A DNA stretch of 64,000 bases from Choristoneura fumiferana (taxonomy: Eukaryota; Arthropoda; Insecta; Lepidoptera; Tortricidae), in the NCBI RefSeq assembly GCF_025370935.1, contig NC_133472.1, forward strand, positions 5,248,171-5,312,170. Direction: 5' to 3'. Numbering within the stretch: the stretch's first letter is position 1; every line of letters starts with the position of its first letter. This document shows, piece by piece, positions 59,201 through 63,892 of this stretch. The translations under genes and the position numbers were made by a program. Below the pieces are notes generated by a model that saw only the letters and a program-made list of their open reading frames with translations, made no database searches and was not told the DNA's origin.

Positions 59201-62200
59201 ACGGGACTACGCAAGACTGTGGTTGCTCGATATTTTTATGGTACGGTTTTAAGATGTATTAAATATGATTTTAATCTAAACTTTGTTTTCACGCCCATAA
59301 TAACAGACTTGGAAAGCCACACTTAAAAACCTCACGCAGCAGTGGCGCCATCTAGAAAGACAAAAAACGATATCCCTCATTGGTTCCAGTGGCATATCGT
59401 GGGTATCAGCCACCCGGGCTAATCGGTCCGAATCGTAGGTGCGACATTTTTTTTTGTTATGGAATTATCATCATCACCCCAGCCTGTACACGTCCCACTG
59501 CTGGGCACAGTCCTCCTCTCAGAATGAGAACACTTGGGCCGTAGTTCCCACGCGCGCCCAGTGCGGATTGGGAACTTCACACATACCATTTAATTTTTAT
59601 GGTATTTTGCCGCCCCCTAAATGTGCCGCCCGGGGCGGACCGCCCCCCGCCCCAAGTACGCTACGCCACTGATTGATTCAAACTTTTGTGATTTTCAGTC
59701 ATAAATCGTGAGTCAATCAACATTTTAGTGTTGACATTCTGTCCCGTATTAGGTTCTCAGGTGGCATTACTGATACACTTCGTTAGAAATATGTATACTA
59801 TGTGTTAGCATGCCTAAGAGATGAGCCATGAAGAAATTGCCTTAAACTGTCAAAGTTACTAAATTTTAGTGGATTTGTACGTCATAAAATCGTACTTTTA
59901 GTAAGTACATTGTATTTTATTGTTTTTTTTATCTTTGCTTATTTTTATAAGTTTTGACGATCTCAGCAATAAATTCTTATATCATCATCCCAGCCTATAT
60001 ATGTCCCACTGCTGGGCACACGCGTCCTCTCAGAACAAGAGGGCTTGGACTATAGTTCCCACGCAGGCCCAGTGCGGATTGGGAACTTCACACGCACCAT
60101 TGAATTGCTTCGCAGGTTTGTACAGGTTTCGCCGCAAAGCTCGTGGTAAATTTCAAACGTAATTCCGCACATGAATTTCGAAAAGCTCAGAGGTGCGAGC
60201 CGGGGTTTGAACCCACGACCCTCTGCTTGAGACGCGATAGGTCAAACCACTAGGCCACCACGGCACTCGGGAGACGTTACCATGGCAACAAGCAGCACAA
60301 AAAAGTTGTTTGACCCGTGTATGAAAGGTTTTGCCGCGAGACGTCGGCTTTAGAATGTTGCGCTTGCCGATCCGCGGTCGCATTAGGATTACCTAAAACG
60401 TATTAACGTTACCTTGTAACTCTCCTCGGTCGCCAGCTGCAGTTTCTCAGCGATCCAGTTCTCCATTTCGTCGGCGTCGCGTGAGAACTGTTGCAGCGTC
60501 TGCTCATCGCCCAATCTGTACGAAAAAAGATTCTGTTAGAAAAATAATTTTTAATAAAAGCTTTTTTTGGGTGTCACTTTTTCCCGGCCCGGATAACACC
60601 GATATGGAAATACGGGCCCTGTTTTTTGTGTACTCGCCCATAGAAACTGACAGGAGCTTCTATGGGCGTGTACAAGAAAAACAGTGTCGGTATTTCCATC
60701 CCGGTATTATCCGGGCCGGGGAAGAGTGTCACCCCCTTTTTTTGCCCTGTACTTGCATTGTCATCTCAACTACATTTCCGTACCAACATTCAAGTCGATG
60801 TCATAAACCGCTGAGGAGTTCCGTCCTGCGGAGATGATCCAGGTGGGACTACAATGATGTCACTACTTACCAGATTATTGTATTATCACGCAATTTACAT
60901 AAGTATGCCAAATTTCAGCCAATCAGACCACTGGAAGTTGGTCGAATTTAATTTGCAAGAATATTTTTTTGTAGTCGATATTTATTTGTTGATTTGTATG
61001 TAAGCTCTCTACGAAAGTATTACTTCCACCTAACCCGCGAATGCGTATATTCGTTACGTCACTACTGCCTACATACACATACATACATAAAATCACGCCT
61101 CTTTCCTAACGGGGTAGGCAAAGACTACATCCTTCCACTTGCTACGCTCCTGGCATACAACTCTCGCTTCCTCTACATTCATCAATCTTTTCGTGCGTCG
61201 GTTAAGAGTTGTCGCGAACTATCGCGAAAACATCAAAACTGTAAGTAGAGACACATCTTAATAAATTTGTGTGCTAGTAACCCTACTGAGGGATGCTAAT
61301 GTTGGTACGATTGCAGGAGAGAATAAAATGAATAGAAGAAAAAATAAAGCTTGACGAAGAGGGTGAGTTTTTGAAGTGCCTGGAAAGTCCGGATGAATTT
61401 CAACACCTGCAGTTCAGTGAGTAATTTGTCTTATTGAAAATATGAATGGGAAATAAGAAGACAAAGCATATAAGTTAAGTTGAAAGCAACCGAAATGGCA
61501 CAGAATATTAAAACATGAATTGAATGTAAAATTGAGCTTGAAGTGCCAGGCTCTTGGTGGCTTGGGATGGACTATAAGGGGAGTTGGGAGGTCCTCCCAA
61601 GGAACCTGAGGGTTCCGTTGCTGAAAGGAATGTGAGTACTTTAAATGTATACAATCCTAGTTGAAAGTAGGATGCTTTATTTACTGATATACTTGAAATA
61701 TAGACTATTCTAGACTAAATACTTTGTCGCTATAAATTTTACTGTGAACCTAGGATTACTCCGCGACAAGAGTACTCCTGACCCGAACTTTCTTCAGAAC
61801 GTCTCGCTTTGATCGTGGTACGTTCGTCTAGGCCTTCCTCTTCCAACGTTCCCATACACGCTCGTCTTATAGATCTGCCTAGTCAATCACTACAGCCTAC
61901 ACTCAGGTAATGTTAAGCTCACCTGGAGCGCTTCTCGATGAGCGCGTCCTTGAGATGACGCCAGCGGTCCAGCACCTGGGACCGCTTCTGGTCGATGGGC
62001 GAGGCCGCGTAGTGGTCGGACGCGATCAGCTGGTCCGCGAGGGTCTGGAGCTGAGCTATCTTCTCCTCCTGTAGTAAGATAAATAAATAAATATCACGGG
62101 ACAATTGACACTATATTATCCGTCGGTCTTTTGCTACGGTCAATGTGCCGCTATTTTAGAGCCAACAGGCATATCTAGAAATGACGGCAAGAGATCGGAC

Positions 62201-63615
62201 GGAATGTCGCTGATTCCGTGAAGTATGGGACGTGTGCTAGTGTGGGATGCAACTTGTGTTGACACACTGGCCCCGTCTCATCTCCACCGAACATCAATAA
62301 GGGCAGCAGCAGCAGCAGAAATGGCAGAAACTGCCAAAGCAGGAAAATACAGTGGTCTCGGTGCGAATATGATTTTGTACCTTTCGGCGTCGAGACCCTT
62401 GTTCCGTGGGGCCCTGGCGCTCTGAGTCTCTTCAAAGATCTATCAAACAGACTCAGAGATACCAAGGGAGACCGAAGAGCTGGCAGTTTCCTCGCTCAAC
62501 GCATCAGTCTTACGATCCAGCGGGGAAATGCTGCCAGCATCTTTGGTACCATGCAGCAGGGTCCATTTTTAGATTTATTATAGTTTTAGTTTACTTAATT
62601 TTATTGTACCTAATATACCTTTTTTATAGTTGGACAAGTAAATAAATAAACACAATTGACACCAGTTGACCTCGTCCCAAACTAAGCATAGCTTGAACGG
62701 TCATGGGAGTAAATATATAAGAGTATTTCTGAAAAAGTTGTCACGTCACGAAACTGACAAGACATCAGTTTTGTCAAGAAATTATTAACACTAAGGACGA
62801 GAGCATAAAGCATAAACTGCATAAAACATCCAAAGTTTTTTGACGTCAGGAAAACGTCACGAAATCTTGTGAGGAGAAAATCGTAATTTTGTAACTACAT
62901 CGAAACTTTCTATTGGATGATTATGTGACTTTTTATCACCTTTACCGCTGTGTTGAGAAATAGTCATATATACATCGTATATACGTAAGACTTGAGAGTA
63001 ACTGTACATTTGGAAGCTACATAACCGCAAACTAATAAAAAAAAAAAACCACCGGACCCCTATATCACATAACTGTCACTTTTTTGTATGAGAGAAACTT
63101 AACAATTATGAAGAATTGTGGTAAGGGTAATGGTTCCTTATAAACCGTAATATCGTGACTTACAACCAAAAAAAATACATATTATTTTTCATTAATTCAG
63201 CCCTATTTCAGTAAAATTAAAGGGTAACTAACCCTCTGCTCAATCTATGCTAACTCCGGTTGTATGACGTGCCATCATCATCATCATCATCAGCCCGAAG
63301 ACGTCCACTGCTGGACAAAGGCCTCCCCCTTAGAACGCCACAATGAACGACAACAATGAATGACGTGCCAGGGTTGACAATAATTTTCCCTTTAATAAAT
63401 TGCTACCTATATTTTTTATATACCACATAGGGCCTGCAGGCACAATCCTGCGCACGCGACGCGCGCAGTTAGCGCTGCCCATACTATTGTTCAACAGGCA
63501 TCCACCCGCACCGTGCAAACCGCGTCAGTTAGCGTAGGTCCTTAAGCTACTACACTACGTAGTAGGCGATACATAGAGGCGACACTCGATCTAATCACTG
63601 CAACTTACATGAGCG

Positions 63616-63650
<35 letters not shown>

Positions 63651-63677
63651 GAGTTGTTCGACATTATCCGGCTGCGC
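38121..63677 (-). CDS. alpha-Spec: Alpha-spectrin, C-terminal 994 residues in 20 exons (5' partial)
   Basis: Actin-crosslinking membrane-skeleton protein that pairs with beta-spectrin. The 20 exons join without any phase conflict (2,985 nt including TAG). They begin inside a triple-helical repeat (AQPDNVEQLIKKHEDFDKAI) and cover about nine spectrin repeats with the usual W-containing helices (EESWIKEKKLLV, DEEEAWISEK, KADVVESWIADK). Next come the WFENAEEDLTDPVRC and NPYTWFTMEALEETW blocks, the HSTVGLAQQWDQLDQL block and two canonical EF-hand loops (residues 856-867 DKDRSGRLNHHE; 899-910 DPNRDGQVSLQE). The end is DYIDFTRTLFQN. Comparison with remembered fly and human alpha-spectrins is near-collinear; the fly protein is about 2,415 residues, so roughly 40% is here. 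The SH3 domain and N-terminus lie beyond 64000. No frameshift or premature stop was found. Confidence 0.97.
38718..38887 (-). CDS. alpha-Spec: Alpha-spectrin exon 19 of 20 (EF-hand 2)
   Basis: VVDPNRDGQVSLQEYMAFMI to TKDELYA, phase 0 end. The junction codon gives Asn where I recall Asp in other spectrins (EAILN-VVDPN). Donor GTCAGT. Confidence 0.97.
38930..39170. repeat. Dispersed repeat (AATGCCTGTTATCGAATAG family)
   Basis: Shares AATGCCTGTTATCGAATAGA and CGCCATACTTGCTGCATAGA with 51460-51980 (interrupted) and 53690-54010. All three are in the same orientation within alpha-spectrin introns. Non-coding; edges unclear. Confidence 0.65.
39174..39345 (-). mobile_element. RTE-type reverse transcriptase fragment next to exon 18
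   Basis: Minus-strand translation reads RRVERGMLGVSLRDRIRN, then AGHVARRTDSRWGRS, the C-terminal part of an RTE-class LINE polymerase. Truncated at both ends and in sense with alpha-spectrin. Confidence 0.85.
39359..39529 (-). CDS. alpha-Spec: Alpha-spectrin exon 18 of 20 (EF-hand 1)
   Basis: VSEDALKEFSMMFKHFDKDR to DPEFEAIL; ends in phase 1. A LINE fragment begins about 13 bp past its donor (GTGAGT). Confidence 0.97.
39663..39785. repeat. GT-rich microsatellite patches
   Basis: Two short (GT)n runs at about 39670-39690 and 39764-39782 in alpha-spectrin intron 17. Confidence 0.6.
39915..40358. mobile_element. MITE with AGGGCATTTTCA ends
   Basis: AGGGCATTTTCA and TGAAAATGCCCT are inverse, and CAGAATCACGAGCACTA pairs with TAGTGCTCGTGATTCT further in. 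About 440 bp, ending 40 bp from the exon 17 donor. No coding sequence. Confidence 0.72.
40398..40547 (-). CDS. alpha-Spec: Alpha-spectrin exon 17 of 20
   Basis: LEEHLILDNRYTEHSTVGLA to QQIQARNHS; ends in phase 1. Donor GTAAGT. Confidence 0.97.
40645..40887. mobile_element. Palindromic MITE (CTACCGTTGTACCCTGAGTT family)
   Basis: Inverted CTACCGTTGTACCCTGAGTT and AACTCAGGGTACAACGGTA frame a GTTACGAAAATTATT centre. A longer copy is at 43426-43722. Confidence 0.75.
41001..41120. mobile_element. Small palindromic MITE (TTACAATTAGGGCAT ends)
   Basis: GTTACAATTAGGGCATGCACC pairs with GGTGTATGCCCTAGTTACAA. The centre is an inverted GGAACCGGGTAATACCCGGTTCC. Confidence 0.65.
41740..41852 (-). CDS. 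alpha-Spec: Alpha-spectrin exon 16 of 20
   Basis: TSMMEGTGSLEQQLATLRQR to DLRRLEEL; ends in phase 1. Very GC-rich compared with its introns; arginine-rich. Donor GTAAGC. Confidence 0.93.
42241..42305. mobile_element. Palindromic MITE, GATGCCGTCTC family, short copy
   Basis: AGATAAATGTGATGCCGTCT and its inverse AGACGGCATCACATTTATCT surround a short TTTATTCGGACAAAACAAAC loop. Confidence 0.72.
42346..42950. mobile_element. MITE (GGAAACAGCTGAGCGGAGC family) split by a hAT MITE
   Basis: The left end GCGTTTCAACCAGAGATGTG, core and CATATTGGTTAATG part are cut at 42510. The remainder GGTTAATGAAAAACAAATTC resumes at 42904 after the inserted element. Confidence 0.78.
42511..42903. mobile_element. hAT-type MITE, sister of 13532-13921, nested
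   Basis: Ends CAGGGGTTTCTCAAA and TTTGAGAAACCCTG, with perfect 8-bp repeats ggttaatg at 42503-42510 and 42904-42911. Opposite orientation to its sister; includes the same C/G homopolymer and TTGCCAACGAAAATACAAAC block. Confidence 0.9.
43297..43425. mobile_element. Tc1/mariner-like MITE fragment (TACAGTCAGCAACAAAG)
   Basis: The left end TACAGTCAGCAACAAAGATA is loosely inverted at the right (TATTTTTGTTGCTTGC). It abuts the palindrome at 43426. Confidence 0.5.
43426..43722. mobile_element. Palindromic MITE, longest copy of its family
   Basis: GCATTTCTATCTACCGTTGT and its inverse terminate a 297-bp foldback. Arms contain GACTCAGTCCATGATTCCGA and GACACATCTGGAGACCCTG. Same family as 40645-40887. 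Confidence 0.8.
43866..44006. mobile_element. Foldback MITE, TACAGTCGCCAT ends
   Basis: TACAGTCGCCATTAGATATT pairs with AATATCTGATGGCGATTGTA; inner AAGGTGGTCAAAAAT and ATTTTTGATCACCTT pair too. A diverged relative lies around 55565-55675. Confidence 0.7.
44571..44703. mobile_element. Palindromic MITE, GGGGCTGTTTCACCATCC family
   Basis: Arms GGGGCTGTTTCACCATCC and GTGATGCCGTCTC pair with GAGACGGCATCAC and GGATGGTG. The last few bases of the right arm are lost (GGTGGGTAAAAGG). Better copies are at 55061-55207 and 63740-63884. Confidence 0.8.
45035..45621. mobile_element. Foldback element split by a retroposon-like insert
   Basis: AAGGACCCCGGACCTAAAGT and its inverse at 45601-45620 are the outer ends. 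Inner arms (AATATCCTGAGATTTTGATA and TATCAAAATCTCAGGATATT) also pair. The left arm is cut at 45072 by the 45073-45400 insert. Confidence 0.78.
45073..45400. mobile_element. Insert with 14-bp target duplication and internal 38-bp inverted blocks
   Basis: Perfect direct repeats aaaatgtggtttca at 45059-45072 and 45401-45414 flank it. Inside, AAAGAATTTCCTTGCTCACC recurs inverted as GGTGAGCAAGGAAATTCTTT. The middle carries the GAGTTCGAAACGCGTCAGTG unit also found at 26884-27065. The duplication length points to target-primed insertion despite the internal symmetry. Confidence 0.72.
46183..46588. mobile_element. 406-bp element with GACGTAAAGGCTGACCAG ends and a mini-ORF
   Basis: GACGTAAAGGCTGACCAG and CTGGTCAGCCTTTACGTC are exact inverses; the AAAAACCT and AGGTTTTT parts follow. 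A 16-codon frame starting MPKITHSLGRK begins at about 46357 after a leader-like stretch. It looks like an internal-deletion derivative of a longer transposon. No target duplication is evident. Confidence 0.65.
46618..46747. mobile_element. Short MITE, GTCACTACTTTGAAAAA ends
   Basis: GTCACTACTTTGAAAAAATC and the right end TTTTTTTTAAAGTAGTGAC are inverse; TCTCGTATCTCAAA pairs with TTTGAGATACGAG. 130 bp, about 65 bp from the exon 15 donor. Confidence 0.78.
46812..46926 (-). CDS. alpha-Spec: Alpha-spectrin exon 15 of 20
   Basis: ERDVELTKEAQRQEENDKLR to FHQWLTET; ends in phase 2. Donor GTCAGT. Confidence 0.97.
47088..47516. mobile_element. CAATGAGGGCTATCG MITE, copy D
   Basis: Full-length copy, same orientation as B and C, in alpha-spectrin intron 14. 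Confidence 0.85.
47774..47980. repeat. Near-identical repeat, partner of 50935-51130
   Basis: About 200 bp sharing TATAGCCACCCGAGCCGGTA, GTCGAGGGGAAAATGGGTTT and ACGATGGCGAGGAAATGAAA with only a handful of differences. Same orientation. Identity unknown. Confidence 0.8.
48268..48415 (-). CDS. alpha-Spec: Alpha-spectrin exon 14 of 20
   Basis: ASLSSAQSDFEALAALDEQI, then NPYTWFTMEALEETWRNL; ends in phase 1. Donor GTCAGT. Confidence 0.97.
48612..48725 (-). CDS. alpha-Spec: Alpha-spectrin exon 13 of 20
   Basis: 38 codons, phase 0: ASAFNSWFENAEEDLTDPVR to DAHAQFQ. Donor GTGAGT. Confidence 0.97.
48726..49283 (-). other. Alpha-spectrin intron 12, no element recognised
   Basis: AT-rich intron sequence without an identifiable repeat or gene. 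Confidence 0.5.
49284..49510 (-). CDS. alpha-Spec: Alpha-spectrin exon 12 of 20
   Basis: LAAFEHEGIQNITSLKEQL to EELYLTFAKK, phase 0. Donor GTAAGT. Confidence 0.96.
49581..50274. mobile_element. 694-bp DNA element, ACTTACAGCCTTATTCATA ends
   Basis: ACTTACAGCCTTATTCATAA and TTATGAATAAGGCTGTAAGT are exact inverses. The interior includes short TTAGCAGACTGATTA-type inverted blocks but no transposase frame. It abuts the next element directly. Confidence 0.75.
50275..50700. mobile_element. Relative of the 31996-34643 outer element, without nested inserts
   Basis: It shares TTTACCTCAAAAGCATA, GTAGCGATTCACCGAATMGC and TTTGCTTGGGACTCTAATTA with the outer element in the opposite orientation. The right arm has lost the middle of its inverted end. 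It stops about 20 bp from the exon 11 donor. Confidence 0.75.
50722..50926 (-). CDS. alpha-Spec: Alpha-spectrin exon 11 of 20
   Basis: AKLEKLTSLAARRKAALVDN to KQDTFDA, ending in phase 1. Mobile DNA flanks both splice sites within about 30 bp. Donor GTGAGG. Confidence 0.95.
50935..51180. repeat. Near-identical repeat abutting the exon 11 acceptor
   Basis: Partner of 47774-47980. Its AATAGTATATTGTACAACAA edge begins 6 bp past the CAG of exon 11. It continues to a GCGAGGGAAAAATGGCTCAT block. Confidence 0.8.
51460..51980. repeat. AATGCCTGTTATCGAATAG repeat split by a retroposon
   Basis: The family also found at 38930-39170 and 53690-54010. Here the sequence is interrupted at about 51621 and resumes at about 51899 with GTAGCGCCATACTTGCTG. 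Confidence 0.65.
51622..51898 (+). mobile_element. Retroposon GGTGGTAGGACC, 277 bp with poly-A
   Basis: The cleanest copy: GGTGGTAGGACCTTGTGCAA hairpin start, GTTTCGGCGTGGAGAGTAAG middle, GTTTGCCATCCAGTCGTATA then 13 A. Inserted in the preceding repeat, antisense to alpha-spectrin. Confidence 0.8.
52145..52349 (-). CDS. alpha-Spec: Alpha-spectrin exon 10 of 20
   Basis: EKQQLVVVGECGDSMAAVQG to HRTRALQ, phase 0. GC-rich; donor GTACGG is weak. Confidence 0.93.
52449..52662. repeat. Direct repeat, partner of 62739-62948
   Basis: Both copies share CAGTTTTGTCAAGAAATTAT, GTAATTTTGTAACTACATCG and AACTTTCTATTGGAT. They have the same orientation and differ by scattered substitutions and small indels. 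Confidence 0.75.
52933..53107. mobile_element. Palindromic MITE, CCCGGATAA family
   Basis: GTGACACTATTTACCGGCCC and GGGCCGGTAAACAGTGTCAC are inverse apart from one base. Inner arms include GTGTTATCCGGGCCGG and CCGGCCCGGATAATACC. A relative is at 60569-60736. It ends 46 bp before exon 9's donor. Confidence 0.8.
53154..53268 (-). CDS. alpha-Spec: Alpha-spectrin exon 9 of 20
   Basis: LAWSELQSLAGERGAKL to DEEEAWI, ending in phase 2. Acceptor TTGTCCAG, donor GTGAGC. Confidence 0.95.
53301..53595. mobile_element. Single unit of the ACAAGCTTTTATTTAG family
   Basis: Begins TACAAGCTTTTATTTAGTTT, ends AAAAAAAGCTTGTA. Same internal phrases as 9418-10190. Confidence 0.7.
53690..54010. repeat. AATGCCTGTTATCGAATAG repeat, uninterrupted copy
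   Basis: The longest intact copy of the family at 38930-39170 and 51460-51980. Confidence 0.65.
54066..54268 (-). CDS. alpha-Spec: Alpha-spectrin exon 8 of 20
   Basis: EKKLLVASDDYGRDLTGVQN to EQRLKAL, ending in phase 1. Donor GTGAGT. Confidence 0.95.
54806..54950 (-). mobile_element. Retroposon GGTGGTAGGACC, 3'-truncated copy
   Basis: On the minus strand it starts GGTGGTAGGACCTTCTGCAA and runs only to the GCACTGGC-like position. It lacks the 3' tail, which is unusual for a 5'-truncating retroposon. Confidence 0.7.
55061..55207. mobile_element. Palindromic MITE, GGGGCTGTTTCACCATCC family, intact
   Basis: TAAGGGGCTGTTTCACCATC and GATGGTGAAACAGCCCCTTA are exact inverses. The loop TTTGTTTTGTTAGAATAGAC lies between GATGCCGTCTC and GACGGCATC. 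Confidence 0.87.
55292..55487 (-). CDS. alpha-Spec: Alpha-spectrin exon 7 of 20
   Basis: MNAQADALVSSGQFD to DEESWI, ending in phase 2. Donor GTGAGA. Confidence 0.95.
55525..56090. mobile_element. GGAAACAGCTGAGCGGAGC-family MITE, interrupted
   Basis: The left part GTTTTTCATGGACCAATAGA and right part CACCGCTCCGGAGGAAGCAG are separated by about 350 bp. That interval contains a TACAGTCGCCAT-like fragment and the TACAGTCGAGTTCATAA element at 55719-55819. Confidence 0.6.
55719..55819. mobile_element. Small MITE, ACAGTCGAGTTCATAA ends
   Basis: TACAGTCGAGTTCATAA and TTTATGAACTCGACTGT are inverse; about 100 bp. TA lies at the left edge. Nested inside the previous element. Confidence 0.7.
56230..56780. 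mobile_element. Decayed retroelement remnants in intron 6
   Basis: Contains ACCAAAAACTGCCTCTCAGG and, near 56570, a CTGAACGGATTTGCATAAAA phrase followed by GGCTACTTTTATTCC, both typical of lepidopteran LINE 3' remnants. Non-coding. Confidence 0.45.
56981..57098 (-). CDS. alpha-Spec: Alpha-spectrin exon 6 of 20
   Basis: VESLLTSEDSGKDLASVQNL to HEDRIN, ending in phase 1. Donor GTAAGA. Confidence 0.95.
57655..57790. mobile_element. LINE-like remnant abutting exon 5
   Basis: AAGACTAGCGGACCCGGCAG followed by GACAGCAGCGCCACCTACAG, a common lepidopteran retroelement block. The mirror-image end phrase GCCGGGTCCGCTAG occurs near 47748. Confidence 0.5.
57815..57952 (-). CDS. alpha-Spec: Alpha-spectrin exon 5 of 20
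   Basis: 46 codons, phase 0: ARLASIADQW to DLDFWLGE. Donor GTTAGT. Confidence 0.95.
57953..58683 (-). other. Alpha-spectrin intron 4, no element recognised
   Basis: AT-rich intron sequence with nothing identifiable. Confidence 0.45.
58684..58770. repeat. ATTC-type microsatellite
   Basis: Imperfect CATTCATTCA/TTAATTCA repeats just before the exon 4 donor side. Confidence 0.6.
58784..58933 (-). CDS. alpha-Spec: Alpha-spectrin exon 4 of 20
   Basis: 50 codons, phase 0 at both ends: DPANIQSKHQKHQAFEAEL onward. The acceptor TTTTAG lies about 20 bp from MITE copy E. Donor GTAACT. Confidence 0.95.
58955..59382. mobile_element. CAATGAGGGCTATCG MITE, copy E
   Basis: Full-length copy in the orientation of copy A. 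Its end lies 19 bp from the acceptor AG-proximal intron sequence of exon 4. Its other end is immediately followed by a hAT-like insertion. Confidence 0.86.
59387..59671. mobile_element. hAT-like element, CAGTGGC ends, with nested SINE fragment
   Basis: The left end CAGTGGCATATCGTGG and right end CTACGCCACTG are inverted over CAGTGGC. Flanks attggttc (59379-59386) and attgattc (59672-59679) match at 7 of 8. The left flank overlaps the last bases of MITE copy E, so this insertion is younger than E. Confidence 0.72.
59470..59590 (-). mobile_element. SINE 3' fragment
   Basis: CATCATCACCCCAGCCTG to GTGCGGATTGGGAACTTCAC matches the 3' half of the SINE at 59978-60268 in the same orientation. Confidence 0.7.
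59978..60268 (-). mobile_element. tRNA-derived SINE with intact A and B boxes
   Basis: Read on the minus strand, the head carries TGGCCTAGTGG (A box, 60247-60257) and GGTTCAAACCC (B box, 60203-60213), about 44 bp apart. The body contains GGGAACTATAGTCCAAGCCC-type sequence and the 3' end is a GAT repeat. The tRNA-like part cannot fold into a complete tRNA with acceptor stem, so this is a SINE and not a tRNA gene. Confidence 0.82.
60413..60515 (-). CDS. alpha-Spec: Alpha-spectrin exon 3 of 20
   Basis: Encodes LGDEQTLQQFSRDADEMENW and ends EESYK in phase 0. Donor GTAACG. Confidence 0.95.
60569..60736. mobile_element. Palindromic MITE, CCCGGATAA family
   Basis: GGTGTCACTTTTTCCCGG pairs with CCGGGGAAGAGTGTCACC, and CCCGGATAACACCGATATGG with CCATCCCGGTATTATCCGGG. 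Lies 54 bp upstream of exon 3. Confidence 0.78.
60750..60962. mobile_element. Partial unit of the ACAAGCTTTTATTTAG family
   Basis: Contains GAGTTCCGTCCTGCGGAGAT and GACCACTGGAAGTTGGTCGA in the inverted orientation; the TACAAGC end is missing. Confidence 0.6.
61063..61200. mobile_element. Dispersed lepidopteran repeat fragment
   Basis: AATCACGCCTCTTTCCTAAC then GGGGTAGGCAAAGACTACAT and CTCTACATTCATCAATCTTT, a widespread lepidopteran retroelement flank. Confidence 0.5.
61923..62068 (-). CDS. alpha-Spec: Alpha-spectrin exon 2 of 20
   Basis: Encodes EEKIAQLQTLADQLI to IEKRS; ends in phase 2. Donor GTGAGC. Confidence 0.95.
62159..62583 (+). pseudogene. Dead non-LTR retrotransposon polymerase C-terminus
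   Basis: Plus-strand translation gives EPTGISRNDGKRSDGMSLIP, a stop (62218-62220, where Trp is usual), VLVWDATCVDTLAPSH, then after a one-base shift near 62368 YDFVPFGVETL, AGSFLAQRISLTIQRGNAAS and IFGTM. This DGKRPDG / WDVT / QRISIAIQRGNA-type block is a well-known C-terminal region of invertebrate LINE polymerases. It is followed by an A-rich end (AAATAAATAAA near 62645). Antisense to alpha-spectrin. Confidence 0.8.
62739..62948. repeat. Direct repeat, partner of 52449-52662
   Basis: See shared phrases at 52449. Includes a short internal duplication (GCATAAAGCATAAACTGCAT) absent from the partner. Confidence 0.75.
63275..63359 (-). mobile_element. 85-bp RTE-tail retroposon with 11-bp target duplication
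   Basis: Inverse of the 2700-2782 unit: a (CAT)n tail, CAGCCCGAAGACGTCCACTG, then GCCACAATGAACGACAACAA. Perfect atgacgtgcca at 63264-63274 and 63360-63370. Confidence 0.85.
63609..63677 (-). CDS. alpha-Spec: Alpha-spectrin exon (1 of 20 in window)
   Basis: 23 codons, phase 0 at both ends; acceptor ATTACAG, donor GTAAGT. Encodes a repeat A-helix (LIKKHEDFDKAI). Confidence 0.93.
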
Positions 63678-63739
63678 CTGTAATGAATTAAAACATAAGA
63701 AATCTTACATTTCAGTTTAAACAATATGTGGGTATACCT

Positions 63740-63884
63740 AGGGGCTGTTTCACCATCCATTGGTTAGTGTTAACTGGCGGTTAGGTGTGATGGCGTCTCT
63801 ATTTGTTTTGTTCGAATAGACGGAGACGGCATCACATTTAACCGTCGGTTAACGCTAATCAATGGGTGGTGAAACAGCCCCTTA
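63740..63884. mobile_element. Palindromic MITE, GGGGCTGTTTCACCATCC family, intact
   Basis: AGGGGCTGTTTCACCATCCA pairs with TGGGTGGTGAAACAGCCCCT. The loop TTTGTTTTGTTCGAATAGAC is nearly the same as in 55061-55207. Confidence 0.86.
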
Positions 63885-63892
63885 TTATTATA

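Noticed and set aside
60153..60268. Possible tRNA gene on the minus strand
   Set aside because: A and B boxes are present but no complete acceptor stem or cloverleaf; the downstream body and GAT tail mark it as a SINE.
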